Assembly (NCBI GenBank): GCA_018662325.1
Contig: JABJGM010000007.1
Location: forward strand, 114,721-178,720
Origin: a bacterium
GTDB lineage: Bacteria > Patescibacteriota > Gracilibacteria > UBA1369 > GCA-2718715
DNA: 64,000 nucleotides
Direction: 5' to 3'
This document shows, piece by piece, positions 17,617 to 25,552 of this stretch. Every line of letters begins with the position of its first letter. Within the stretch, counting starts at the first letter, position 1. The translations under genes were made by a program, and so were the position numbers. Below the pieces are notes generated by a model. The model saw only the letters and a list, made by a program, of their open reading frames with translations. It was not told where the DNA came from and searched no databases.

Positions 17617-19044
17617 ATGAACCTGATTAGAAACGTAAAAATAAAAATACTTTATTTGTTTATATTTATTCTTTTGTTTATAAGTTTAAATTATTTACAG
17701 GCAGATATATATTTAAAAATATTTAAAGAAAAAATTTCAAAGACAAGCATTGAGCTCTGTGTTTTAAATAGTTGTGAAACATACAATTATTCATCTTTTT
17801 TAATTAGTGATGATGTAAAAGAAGTTTCAGCTTCAGGTGCCAGTAATTTAGCTTTAGATATGTATCTTTCTATAGATTTAAAAGATGCTGAGTATTTTCA
17901 AGATGAAAAATGGTATAAAATCCAAGAGGACTATACCAAGGATGATTTGTTGCTTTTAATTCATAAGTCTCGTTACCCCAATACTTACTTTTTAAATTAT
18001 AGATCATCAATAGTAAGTAAGAAAATAGATATTTCAAAAGAAATCTCCCTTGAGCTAGAGGGGGAAATATTAAATATTTCTAAACAAGAACTTAAAAAGC
18101 TAATTTTTATTAAGGATTCAGAACTTGTAATAAATCCCCTACTGTTTTTAAATTATCTAAAAGATAAAGAAGTTGACTTAACCACTCCTGTCTTAGATCT
18201 TAATAATTTTAAAGCTTTTAAAAATAAAAAAATTCCAGATTTTGCTAAATTAGTTAACTCTCTTAATGTTAGTTTGAATGACAATCAAGAACATTCAAAA
18301 ATTAGAGTTGAATACTATATTCCAACCCCAAGTATTCTTTCAAATATAAATAATGAATATTCTATACAAAAAGTTGTCTTTACAAGCTTTTATGGATCTA
18401 ATTTCAATCGTAATTTTAATATCCAAAATGCTATTAAAAAATTACAATTTATAGAATTAATGCCTAATCAAGAATTTTCTTTTTTAGATTCAATCGGAGA
18501 TATTTCAAAAGAAACGGGTTACAAGGATTCATTAGTTATAACTAGTGAAGGTTTTGTGAGTCAAGCTGGAGGAGGAGTTTGTCAGGTTTCCTCAACAATG
18601 TATTATGCAGCTTTACATGCTGGCTTTCCAATTTTAGAAAGATATAATCATTCCAAAGCTATTTCTTATTATGCTCAAGCTTTTGATTATGGTTTAGATG
18701 CTACTATTTACCCGGGGCAAAAAGATCTTAGGTTTAAAAACACATATCCTTTTAAAGTTATACTATTCTCTTACTACATTGATTTTACAATGCAAACTCT
18801 AGTCTTAGCGCCACAAGAGATGGATAATGTTGAACTTAACTTGATAATAAAAGATGTTGATCATTCTCAGTATTCACTGGTTGAAATAAATAAGGATCTA
18901 AATTTAAACACTCAAGCTAAATTAATACAAAATTATATTCCAAAGATATTTACTTTGTGGGAGAGAAAAATTGGAGAAAAAACTGAAAAAATCAGCAGTA
19001 GTTATAGATCTCAGCCTAAGATTCTTGATTATTCAAACAACTGA
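17617..19044 (+). CDS. VanW-family surface protein
   Basis: 475 residues with one N-terminal membrane helix (~8-28) and the rest external. The VanW domain (~275-395) is clear: 'LMPNQEFSFLDSIG', 'GGGVCQVSSTMYYAALHAG', 'ERYNHSKAISYY' and 'YGLDATIYPGQKDLRFKN'. The ~230 residues before it occupy the place of the peptidoglycan-binding/YoaR module. VanW proteins occur with vancomycin resistance genes but are widespread in cell-wall contexts, and their activity is not established. Its last 16 bases overlap the end of the convergent TPR gene. Confidence 0.85.
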   Translation: MNLIRNVKIKILYLFIFILLFISLNYLQADIYLKIFKEKISKTSIELCVLNSCETYNYSSFLISDDVKEVSASGASNLALDMYLSIDLKDAEYFQDEKWYKIQEDYTKDDLLLLIHKSRYPNTYFLNYRSSIVSKKIDISKEISLELEGEILNISKQELKKLIFIKDSELVINPLLFLNYLKDKEVDLTTPVLDLNNFKAFKNKKIPDFAKLVNSLNVSLNDNQEHSKIRVEYYIPTPSILSNINNEYSIQKVVFTSFYGSNFNRNFNIQNAIKKLQFIELMPNQEFSFLDSIGDISKETGYKDSLVITSEGFVSQAGGGVCQVSSTMYYAALHAGFPILERYNHSKAISYYAQAFDYGLDATIYPGQKDLRFKNTYPFKVILFSYYIDFTMQTLVLAPQEMDNVELNLIIKDVDHSQYSLVEINKDLNLNTQAKLIQNYIPKIFTLWERKIGEKTEKISSSYRSQPKILDYSNN

Positions 19045-19850
19045 TTTTGACCTTTTTGTAATAGATTGCCATCTTTCGATCCTAGTAGGGGCGATGTACC
19101 AGCTTGAATTTTAATTTGTCTTAAAATATCCTTAGCTTTTTCGTCATAAGGATTATGGTCTAAATAAGTGTTTATAAAAGCCATAGCCTCGTCAAAAGCT
19201 TTTACTCTAATTAATAAATCAGTAATAACAAAGTATAGATCGAAATTTTTAGGATTAAGCTCTAAGGCTTTCGAATAGGCATTAATTGCAGGTTTCCAAT
19301 ATTTTAAATCTTCACAAACCTTACCTAAACTTAGTAGTCTGTTAGGTTTTTTAGCATCTAAGATAATGGACTTATCATATGCATCTTTAGCCTCCAAAAG
19401 TTTCTTTTGATTATAGAATGCAAGGCCAAGATTACTGTAGTAAACAGGATTTCTGGGTTCTAGAGTGATCAGTTGCTTAAAAACAGCTTCTGCTTTTGAA
19501 AAACGATCTGTTTTTAGATAAATAAGACCTAATTTATTATTAGCATCTAAATGTTCTGGGTTTAAGGTAAGAACTTCTACAAAAGTTTTTTCAGCTTCTT
19601 TGAAGTTATCTTGAGCATAAAATAAGTCTGCCCTATCAAATGTATTGTTTATTCTTTTGTAGTCAAGATTTCTTCTTTTAATTCCTTCTTCTCTTCTTTG
19701 CTGACCTTGGTTTATTAATTTTGAAATTGGCTCAAATACAGGTTTATTTGCAAAAACCCGTAGTTTTTTATTGGACAAGTCTTTTCTATAGTTTTTAAAG
19801 AAAATACTCAAAAGAGATACCAAGCAAATAAAAATTAAAAACCAAATCAT
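19029..19850 (-). CDS. Membrane-anchored TPR protein
   Basis: 273 residues. An N-terminal hydrophobic helix (residues 1-18) is followed by at least five tetratricopeptide repeats from ~75 to ~245, with characteristic W/L-G-Y-A-F-A-P spacing. Examples are 'HLDANNKLGLIYLKTDRFSKAEAVF' and 'PVYYSNLGLAFYNQKKLLEAKDAY'. TPR units are protein-interaction scaffolds. With an N-terminal anchor it could sit on either face of the membrane. It is transcribed with, and 19 bases downstream of, the delta' gene. The partner is unknown. Confidence 0.8.
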   Translation of the reverse strand: MIWFLIFICLVSLLSIFFKNYRKDLSNKKLRVFANKPVFEPISKLINQGQQRREEGIKRRNLDYKRINNTFDRADLFYAQDNFKEAEKTFVEVLTLNPEHLDANNKLGLIYLKTDRFSKAEAVFKQLITLEPRNPVYYSNLGLAFYNQKKLLEAKDAYDKSIILDAKKPNRLLSLGKVCEDLKYWKPAINAYSKALELNPKNFDLYFVITDLLIRVKAFDEAMAFINTYLDHNPYDEKAKDILRQIKIQAGTSPLLGSKDGNLLQKGQNQLFE

Positions 19851-19869
19851 AAAATTTTTTTTATTTAGA

Positions 19870-20583
19870 TTAAATTCTAACTTGATTATCCGAAAACTGC
19901 AATACTAAACTCAGTAAAACTGACTTCAAATTAACATTGGCATGAGTGTAAAGTTTTAATTGATTTAAATGCTTAATCAAATTTGCATATCGACTATAAT
20001 CTAGATCTCCGTAAGCTAGCTTTTCTTCAAGCAATTTTTCAAATGATAAAATTGTATTTAAAACCTTAGTTTTATCGATCTCTAAATTTTTCTCTTGTTG
20101 AAAGTAGCTTTGATTTTGATCTCTAATTAATTCAAAAATCTCATCGTCTATTTCTTTTTGCTTTGAATTTTGATTCTCTATAAAAAGTAAATAACTTCTA
20201 GATTGGATAGTCGGTAAAACCCTTGAGATATTTGAAGTAGTTAAAATAAAATAAACATTATCACTAGGTTCTTCTAGGATTTTTAAGAATGCATTCAGGC
20301 ACGGGATTGAAACTTCTTCAATATTTTTAATTATACAAAATTGTTTTGAGCTAGGTGTTTTTAAAGTCAATTTTTGTTTTAATTCTCTGAATATCTTTAT
20401 GCTTAATTTATTGTCTTTATTTTCATTTAAAATAAAAACATGATCCATTGGCCCCTTTTTTTTATTAACCAAGCTTAGAATCTCTTCAAAGCTCTTAAAA
20501 ACACCATTGCAATAGCAAAGAATACTAGCTGATGGCTTATTTGTAATTAGACCCTCTAAAAAACTTAGTACCTTTACATTCAT
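19870..20583 (-). CDS. holB: DNA polymerase III delta'-like clamp-loader subunit
   Basis: 237 residues, shorter than the usual ~330. The conserved clamp-loader core 'IIKNIEEVSIPCLNAFLKILEEPSDNVYFIL' followed by 'TTSNISRVLPTIQSR' (sensor 1 and SRC-like segment) is unmistakable. The P-loop region is eroded ('SILCYCNGVFKSF' instead of GxxGxGK), and the C-terminal collar domain is short. Delta' is a non-ATP-binding stator in Escherichia as well, so loss of the P-loop need not abolish function. Start ATG at 20583; divergent from the cyclophilin gene 43 bases away. Confidence 0.8.
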   Translation of the reverse strand: MNVKVLSFLEGLITNKPSASILCYCNGVFKSFEEILSLVNKKKGPMDHVFILNENKDNKLSIKIFRELKQKLTLKTPSSKQFCIIKNIEEVSIPCLNAFLKILEEPSDNVYFILTTSNISRVLPTIQSRSYLLFIENQNSKQKEIDDEIFELIRDQNQSYFQQEKNLEIDKTKVLNTILSFEKLLEEKLAYGDLDYSRYANLIKHLNQLKLYTHANVNLKSVLLSLVLQFSDNQVRI

Positions 20584-20626
20584 ATTTTTAATTATATACT
20601 TTTATTGAAGTTATAATAAATTAATT

Positions 20627-21274
20627 ATGGATAAATTCAAATCAATTGCAATTATAAGCGTAGTTACACTTTTTGTGTTTGTTACTTTTATAGTTTCAAG
20701 TAATTCAAAAAATCATAACCCCCAAGAAATGAATTTTGATCAGATCGCTATCGAACAACAAGGTAATCTTGATTTAGATGGACAAGCAACTATTGATATA
20801 GTATTTAATACTACAGAAGGTGAAATTCATGCTGAGCTTTACCCAGACTTAGTTCCAGAAACTGTTAAAAACTTTGTTGAACTTGCACAAGAAGACAAAT
20901 ATAATGGAGTTTTATTTCATAGAGTAATTAAAAATTTCATGGTTCAAACCGGTGATTTTGAAAACTTTAATGGAACTGGTGGTCACTCATATAAAGGAGA
21001 AGGTACAACAATCGACGAAGAATTTCACCCAGATTTAAAACATGTATACGGAGCTCTTTCAATGGCTAAAACTGCCATGCCGTCTACAACTGGTAGTCAG
21101 TTTTTCATAGTTCAAAACCAACAAGGAACACCTCATTTAGATAATGGTCATAGTGTTTTTGGAATGGTTAAAAAAGGAATGGATGTAGTAGAAAAAATAG
21201 CAAGTGCTAAAATAGGTCCAATGGATAATCCTCTTGAAGACATCAAGATATTAGACGTTAAAATTTCTAAATAA
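20627..21274 (+). CDS. Secreted or membrane-tethered cyclophilin-type peptidyl-prolyl isomerase
   Basis: 215 residues. An N-terminal hydrophobic segment (~6-25, IAIISVVTLFVFVTFIVSS) is followed by a ~35-residue linker and then a complete bacterial cyclophilin domain. Visible motifs are 'ELYPDLVPETVKNFVELAQ', 'FHRVIKNFMVQTGDF', 'GSQFFIVQNQQGTPHLDNGHSVFG' and 'VVEKIA'. The catalytic Arg (FHRV), the Phe-x-x-Gln (FMVQ) and His (HLDNGH) are present. It should assist folding of exported proteins outside the membrane. The usual active-site Trp is replaced by His, which normally means weak cyclosporin binding. A terminator follows. Confidence 0.9.
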   Translation: MDKFKSIAIISVVTLFVFVTFIVSSNSKNHNPQEMNFDQIAIEQQGNLDLDGQATIDIVFNTTEGEIHAELYPDLVPETVKNFVELAQEDKYNGVLFHRVIKNFMVQTGDFENFNGTGGHSYKGEGTTIDEEFHPDLKHVYGALSMAKTAMPSTTGSQFFIVQNQQGTPHLDNGHSVFGMVKKGMDVVEKIASAKIGPMDNPLEDIKILDVKISK

Positions 21275-21275
21275 G

Positions 21276-21305
21276 CAAAAAGCCCTATTGACTAGGGCTT
21301 TTTAA
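21276..21305 (+). terminator. Terminator after the cyclophilin gene
   Basis: AAAAAGCCCTA pairs with TAGGGCTTTTT around a 5-base loop; T tail to 21303. Confidence 0.85.
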
Positions 21306-21309
21306 ATAC

Positions 21310-21339
21310 AAAAAAAACTCATCTACATGATGAGTTTTA
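21310..21339 (-). terminator. Terminator of the infC-rpmI-rplT operon
   Basis: On the minus strand AAAACTCATC and GATGAGTTTT flank a 5-base loop, followed by a T run (A run at 21311-21317 on plus). It lies just past the rplT stop. Confidence 0.85.
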
Positions 21340-21344
21340 ATGGT

Positions 21345-21692
21345 TTAGCTAACTTTATTAACTACTGCATCAAAAGCTTGAGGGTGATTCAAAGCAAGAT
21401 CAGCTAGTACTTTTCTGTTTAAAGAAATTTTATTATCCGCTAATGCTTTAATGAATCTTGAATATTTCAAAGTTCCATTAAGTTTTAGGGCAGCTGAGAT
21501 TCTAGCTATCCAAAGCTGTCTGTAATCTCTTTTCTTTTTCTTTCTACCTACATAAGCATGTAGTCCAGCTTTCATCCAAGCAATATTTGCTTGCGTGAAG
21601 ATTTTTGATCTCAAACCTCTAAATCCTTTAGTTTGAGCAATTCTTTTTTTATGTCTTCGGCGTCTTACTACACCAGTTTTTACTCTTGTCAT
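21345..21692 (-). CDS. rplT: 50S ribosomal protein L20
   Basis: 115 residues, normal length. The N-terminus 'VKTGVVRRRRHKKRIAQTKGFRG' and the later 'QLWIARISAA' segment are classic L20. L20 is an early assembly protein binding 23S rRNA. It is last in the infC-rpmI-rplT cluster, two bases after rpmI, the conserved order across bacteria. No Shine-Dalgarno is visible, so translational coupling with rpmI is likely. Confidence 0.97.
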   Translation of the reverse strand: MTRVKTGVVRRRRHKKRIAQTKGFRGLRSKIFTQANIAWMKAGLHAYVGRKKKKRDYRQLWIARISAALKLNGTLKYSRFIKALADNKISLNRKVLADLALNHPQAFDAVVNKVS

Positions 21693-21694
21693 GA

Positions 21695-21892
21695 CTATTT
21701 ACTGTTAGGAAGTAATCTTTTTAATTGTTTAGCAAAAGACTTAGGAAAAGTCAAATATGCAAACACTTTAGATCTCTTAGATTTATGTTCTAATCGATGG
21801 TTTCTATTAGCTTTTTGGTAAAAAGCTTTACCTTTACCATCTTTCGAAAATTTAATTCTCTTTTTAAGAGATGATTTTGTTTTCGCTTTCAT
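21695..21892 (-). CDS. rpmI: 50S ribosomal protein L35
   Basis: 65 residues, normal length: 'KAKTKSSLKKRIKFSKDGKGKAF' followed by the 'NHRLEHKSKRSK' motif typical of L35. It sits between infC and rplT with 8-base and 2-base gaps. The start ATG at 21892 is preceded by an A/T-only leader. Confidence 0.96.
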   Translation of the reverse strand: MKAKTKSSLKKRIKFSKDGKGKAFYQKANRNHRLEHKSKRSKVFAYLTFPKSFAKQLKRLLPNSK

Positions 21893-21900
21893 ATTATAAA

Positions 21901-22413
21901 TTATTTATTTTTAGGTGATAGAATCATTATTAGGGTATTTCCTTGTCTTTTTGGTTCCATATCAACAGATGCAGTTTCTGCAAGTATTTCTTTGATTTTC
22001 CCCATCTTTTCAAACCCTAAATCAGTATGAGCAAGCTCTCTTCCTTTGAACATCAAACTTACTTTAACTAAATTTTTTTGTCCAAGAAATCTTTCTGCTT
22101 GCTTAATTTTAGTTTTTAAATCGTGATCTGAAATTCTAAGAGTAATTCTAACTCCTTTCACTTCAGTCTGTTTTTGAGCTTTCTTATGTGCTTGATCGGA
22201 TTTCTTCATTTTATACAAATGTTTACCGTAATCCATAATCTTACAAACGGGAGGATTAGCCTGAGGGGAAACCTCTACAAGGTCTAGTCCAGCTTGTTTG
22301 GCAAGTTTTTTGGCTTTTTCTAAACCCATAATTCCTTTTTGCTCGCCTTCATGATCTATCAATCTAATTGCTTTAGATTTAATTCGATCATTTGTGTTAA
22401 ACGCTTTTATAAT
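21901..22413 (-). CDS. infC: Translation initiation factor IF-3, non-AUG start
   Basis: The conserved IF-3 body ('GLDLVEVSPQANPPVCKIMDYGK', then 'VKGVRITLRISDHDLKTKIKQA') is followed by a complete C-domain ending near 'MILSPKNK'. A TTG-initiated frame from 22362 would cut off the conserved N-terminal 'NTNDRIKSKAIRL' (normally RVNxxIRxxxVRLI). That part is present in the same frame upstream, so the gene must begin earlier. No ATG/GTG/TTG lies in frame before it; the best candidates are ATT (22411-22413) or ATA (22408-22410). Escherichia infC also starts with AUU, which lets IF-3 regulate itself. The out-of-frame ATG at 22428 opens only a 7-codon leader. I give 22413 as the likely start. Confidence 0.8.
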   Translation of the reverse strand: MIKAFNTNDRIKSKAIRLIDHEGEQKGIMGLEKAKKLAKQAGLDLVEVSPQANPPVCKIMDYGKHLYKMKKSDQAHKKAQKQTEVKGVRITLRISDHDLKTKIKQAERFLGQKNLVKVSLMFKGRELAHTDLGFEKMGKIKEILAETASVDMEPKRQGNTLIMILSPKNK

Positions 22414-22434
22414 ACTAAAATTAAATGCATGAGA

Positions 22435-22463
22435 AATATACTTTTCATTCCAGCTCTTGTCAA
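22435..22463 (-). promoter_or_regulatory. Sigma-70-type promoter of infC-rpmI-rplT
   Basis: TTGACA (22458-22463 complement) and TATATT (22435-22440 complement) are separated by exactly 17 bases. The predicted start of transcription (~22428) is only ~15 bases before the first possible infC codons, so the mRNA is almost leaderless. Confidence 0.8.
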
Positions 22464-22469
22464 GAGACT

Positions 22470-23081
22470 TTAAAAGCTTTTACGGTTTTCAATTGCCTGA
22501 GATAAAGTTCTTGAATCTAGATAATCTAAATCTGAACCAAAAGGAAGTCCAGAAGCTAGCTTACTAATGCTGACCATTTCATTTTTCAAGCTTTCGTTTA
22601 TATAATGGCATGTTGCATCACCATCACTTGTTGAATTCAAAGATAAGATCAACTCGGTTGGAGTGCATACGTTATTTAATTTTTTACAAAGTAAATCAAC
22701 TTTAGTATTACTTGGCAGCACACCATTTAGAGGCGAAATTAAACCATGCAACACAAAATACTTACCCTTAAATACTCCCGAATTTTCTATAGCAATTAAA
22801 TCTAAGATGTCTTCTACAACACAAATACTATTTGGATTTCTTTTTTCATTTTGACAAATTAAACAAAGATCGCTTTCACAATAGTTTTGGCATTCATTGC
22901 AAAGTCTTACTTCTGTGTTTACTTTATTTAATGAATCAACCAAATTTTCAATATATCCGTCGGGTTTTTTTAAAATGCTTAAAGCTAATCTTTGAGCTGT
23001 TTTAGATCCTATTCCAGGTAGTTTATTAAGCTGATTAATCAATTTATCTATAAAAACTGGTAATAAATTTTGATTTTCCAT
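22470..23081 (-). CDS. recR: Recombination mediator protein RecR
   Basis: 203 residues, full length. Domains in order are an N-terminal helix-hairpin-helix ('LPGIGSKTAQRLALSIL'), a four-cysteine zinc finger ('LCNECQNYCESDLCLIC'), a TOPRIM domain beginning 'ICVVEDILDLIAIENSGVFKGKYFVLHGLISPLNGV', and the C-terminal 'LASGLPFGSDLDYLDSRTL' signature. RecR works with RecO (and RecF) to load RecA on SSB-coated single strands. Its stop lies just upstream of the infC promoter. Confidence 0.95.
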   Translation of the reverse strand: MENQNLLPVFIDKLINQLNKLPGIGSKTAQRLALSILKKPDGYIENLVDSLNKVNTEVRLCNECQNYCESDLCLICQNEKRNPNSICVVEDILDLIAIENSGVFKGKYFVLHGLISPLNGVLPSNTKVDLLCKKLNNVCTPTELILSLNSTSDGDATCHYINESLKNEMVSISKLASGLPFGSDLDYLDSRTLSQAIENRKSF

Positions 23082-23146
23082 TTTAAGAATTTTTTAATAG
23101 TTTGTTAATTTTCTACTTTATATTCAAAAGCTTTAACTTCAATAAT

Positions 23147-24235
23147 ATGATAATAAAAATTAAAGTAGCTGTTCCAGTTAATGGTAAATTCTTTCCAAAC
23201 GAAATGCAAATTGCGTTTCATGAGGGACTTCCCTTTGTGCAGTCTCCTAATTTCACAACCACAAGCATGAAATCTTTACAGTTAAAATTAAAAGTGATTT
23301 TTAAATGCATTGGATTAAAATTTCCAAAGAAAAAAATTTTTATTACTTTTAAGAATCAAAAATTAATTCCTACCTCATATCAGTTTTTGGAAACGCCAAT
23401 TGTTTTGGCAGTTTTTAAATATATGAATCTTACAAGCTTTCTAGAAGAATCTTATTATACAGGTTCATTAGATTTAACTGGCACATTTTTAATAAGTAAC
23501 TCTTACCAACAAAAGTATCAGGAGTTCATTGATGAATTTTGTTCGAATAGAAAATTTTTCTTTCCGGGGGATTTTGAAAGAATACATCCTAATGTTTTTA
23601 GGTCACAAGAGTCTTATTTAAGCCGGTCTTCTTTTGAGAAATCTATTATTCATTTGCCTCGTATCTTAACTTTAGCGTTAAATATACAGCATTTGTTGGG
23701 TGTTAATATTTTGTTTGTTGATCCGGAAGACAATGCAGGTCTTTTGATGAAGAAAATTAAGTTACTAAAGAGTTATATTAGTTTAGAACCACGAAATTAT
23801 AATTTAAATTCGGAATTTAATGAGAAGTTGTTTTTTGACACCATTGCAGATGCATCAAAATCTGAACTCAAGTCACTTAAGAGTGAATATTTTCACTCCT
23901 CTCTTGGGGTAATTAAACCTTGTCCGTGTGGTAAACTTTTAACAACTGAAAAATGTAGATGTGGAGTTAATTATACAAAGACATTTTACAAAAATTTTTC
24001 CCCAAAGTTTTTTTCGAAATTTCCAGTTGTTCTTTATTTAGACAATCAGTTAATGCAAAGTACGTGTTATAAATTTCAATGGTTCGAGTCTATTTTTGAT
24101 TTTGATACCAATCAGAGTCTTAGCCAGAAAATTCAAATAATTCTAGATAAATGGTCAAATGAAGCTTTTTTCCCTATCTTTAAAGATACTGATTCTAAGC
24201 TTTTGTTAGCATCCTTATCGCAACTTGAAAATTGA
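23147..24235 (+). CDS. ComM/YifB-like protein with destroyed ATPase site
   Basis: 362 residues from ATG 23147 (a TTG at 23102 would add a non-conserved leader). The order of elements is that of ComM (Mg-chelatase-like AAA+ helicase of natural transformation): an N-terminal 'HEGLPFVQSPN' segment (GLPaftIVGLP in ComM), 'GLKFPKKKIFITF' (GFeFPxkRItVNL), 'YYTGSLDLTGTF' (yeFvGELSLdGel) and C-terminal 'KPCPCGKLLTTEKCRCG' (NPCPCGyxgdpxxxCxC; Cys259, Cys261). The Walker A stretch (GPPGSGKT) is replaced by 'DPEDNAG' (192-198), and Walker B and the arginine finger are not recognisable. ComM is normally ~500 residues. yraN follows immediately, as it often does with comM/dprA. It is probably an inactive scaffold. 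Confidence 0.65.
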   Translation: MIIKIKVAVPVNGKFFPNEMQIAFHEGLPFVQSPNFTTTSMKSLQLKLKVIFKCIGLKFPKKKIFITFKNQKLIPTSYQFLETPIVLAVFKYMNLTSFLEESYYTGSLDLTGTFLISNSYQQKYQEFIDEFCSNRKFFFPGDFERIHPNVFRSQESYLSRSSFEKSIIHLPRILTLALNIQHLLGVNILFVDPEDNAGLLMKKIKLLKSYISLEPRNYNLNSEFNEKLFFDTIADASKSELKSLKSEYFHSSLGVIKPCPCGKLLTTEKCRCGVNYTKTFYKNFSPKFFSKFPVVLYLDNQLMQSTCYKFQWFESIFDFDTNQSLSQKIQIILDKWSNEAFFPIFKDTDSKLLLASLSQLEN

Positions 24236-24570
24236 TTACATATAAATTTTATGAAGACGCTGCCATTCGTCTCTATAAAAGTAAAGGCTATAGATTAGTA
24301 AAAAGGAATCATAGAGGAAAGGGATATGAGATTGATTTAATTCTGCAGAAAAAAAAGAGTTTAAAAATTGTTGAAGTTAAAGCTTCAATCTTTGAATCGG
24401 AGGTAATTGCAAGAAAATTTATGGACAAACAAATAAAATGCTACAACAGGTTTCTATCTAAGCTTGAAAACAGTCACTTGTCTACTTATAATTTAAGCTT
24501 TGATATAATTATATTTGCTAAGAATCAGCCCGAGGCTTTACTATTCAATATATATAAAATAATAGAATGA
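24232..24570 (+). CDS. yraN: YraN family (UPF0102) endonuclease-like protein
   Basis: 112 residues. It contains the YraN core: 'AAIRLYKSKGYRLVKRNHR', then 'GYEIDLILQ' (GEiDLI) and 'KIVEVKAS' (FVEVK), i.e. the Asp and Glu-x-Lys of a restriction-endonuclease-like fold. The biochemical function of the family is not established; it is associated with DNA uptake and recombination genes. The most likely start is the TTG at 24232 that overlaps the previous gene's TGA; its stop overlaps the ATG of the next gene. Confidence 0.8.
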   Translation: MITYKFYEDAAIRLYKSKGYRLVKRNHRGKGYEIDLILQKKKSLKIVEVKASIFESEVIARKFMDKQIKCYNRFLSKLENSHLSTYNLSFDIIIFAKNQPEALLFNIYKIIE

Positions 24571-25508
24571 AAGAACTAATATTTTTGCTTTATCTAATTC
24601 CAGCAATCTTTATTAGTGGTTTTTTCTTGATGTATAATCAGGTTGAAATTTTGGTAAATGTTGACCAGGGTAACGTTGAGCTTTACTATAATAATCAATC
24701 TCAAGTTTGTGCGAGCTTCCAGTGTAAACTATTGGTGCCTCGAAATTTAAAAAATATTAACTATAAAAAAGAAAATATTGTTCCAGGCATTTTAAAAATA
24801 GACACATATAAAGATAGAGAGTATTTTATTAAGACTAATAAGATAGCTTTTTTAAGGGAAACAAAGACGTATGGAACACAAGAAGAGCCATTTATAGTAA
24901 GAAAAGAGGGAGAGAAATTTGTTTTGTTTAGTAACTTTGAATCCCCTTTTCCACTTGCAAGTTTTCCCTCCTTCAAGGTTTCTCCAAGTATTTTTTATTC
25001 AGAGGATTTAAATTATATTCTTTTAAGAGAAGATAAGTCTAATAGTTATTATTTGTTCGATACAAAAAATAATAAGAAAACACAAATTCAAAGTCTTGAA
25101 AGCCAAGGAGAGATTAAAGTTTTAAACAATGGGGATCTCTTGTATATGAATATAGATGGTCTATTAAATCAGGTTGATAAAAACAACCAAATTATAAACT
25201 ATTATAATCTAGAAAGTATTGATCATTTTCTGGAAATTGACCAAGGGTTTTTAATTTTAACAAAAGACATGGCGGGAGTTTTAACCGATAAAGATGGTAT
25301 AAACTTTGCATATGAACTTTCTAAGTCAGTCTTTGTAAATCAATCAGAGGAAAATTATAAAATTTATTTATTTAAAAATAAGTCTGATTACTCCAAGGTT
25401 TTAGACGTTAATTCTAAAAGCGGTCCGTTTCGACTAATTAGCTTTCCAAAAGTTAATAATAAAATATATTTGGAATCTTTGGATGGATTATTTGAAATTG
25501 AACTTTGA
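24567..25508 (+). CDS. Single-pass membrane protein, possible PEGA/β-propeller-like, unknown
   Basis: 313 residues. One N-terminal membrane helix (~3-22, LIFLLYLIPAIFISGFFLMY) is followed by an external domain rich in β-strand. Residues ~30-75 ('VEILVNVDQGNVELYYNN', then 'LLVPRNLKNINYKKE') vaguely resemble PEGA domains, and the rest has short repeating strand patterns ('DLNYILLREDKSNSYYLFDTKN') as in β-propellers. I recognise no family. The ATG overlaps the yraN stop and the gene ends where the dnaB promoter begins. Confidence 0.6.
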   Translation: MKELIFLLYLIPAIFISGFFLMYNQVEILVNVDQGNVELYYNNQSQVCASFQCKLLVPRNLKNINYKKENIVPGILKIDTYKDREYFIKTNKIAFLRETKTYGTQEEPFIVRKEGEKFVLFSNFESPFPLASFPSFKVSPSIFYSEDLNYILLREDKSNSYYLFDTKNNKKTQIQSLESQGEIKVLNNGDLLYMNIDGLLNQVDKNNQIINYYNLESIDHFLEIDQGFLILTKDMAGVLTDKDGINFAYELSKSVFVNQSEENYKIYLFKNKSDYSKVLDVNSKSGPFRLISFPKVNNKIYLESLDGLFEIEL

Positions 25509-25532
25509 AAAATTTAAAAAAAAGTACATAAT
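25505..25532 (+). promoter_or_regulatory. Probable promoter of dnaB
   Basis: TTGAAA (25505-25510) and CATAAT (25527-25532) with 16-base spacing; predicted start ~14 bases before the dnaB ATG. It overlaps the stop codon of the preceding gene. Confidence 0.5.
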
Positions 25533-25552
25533 AGTTACCTTAAAAAGAAAAT

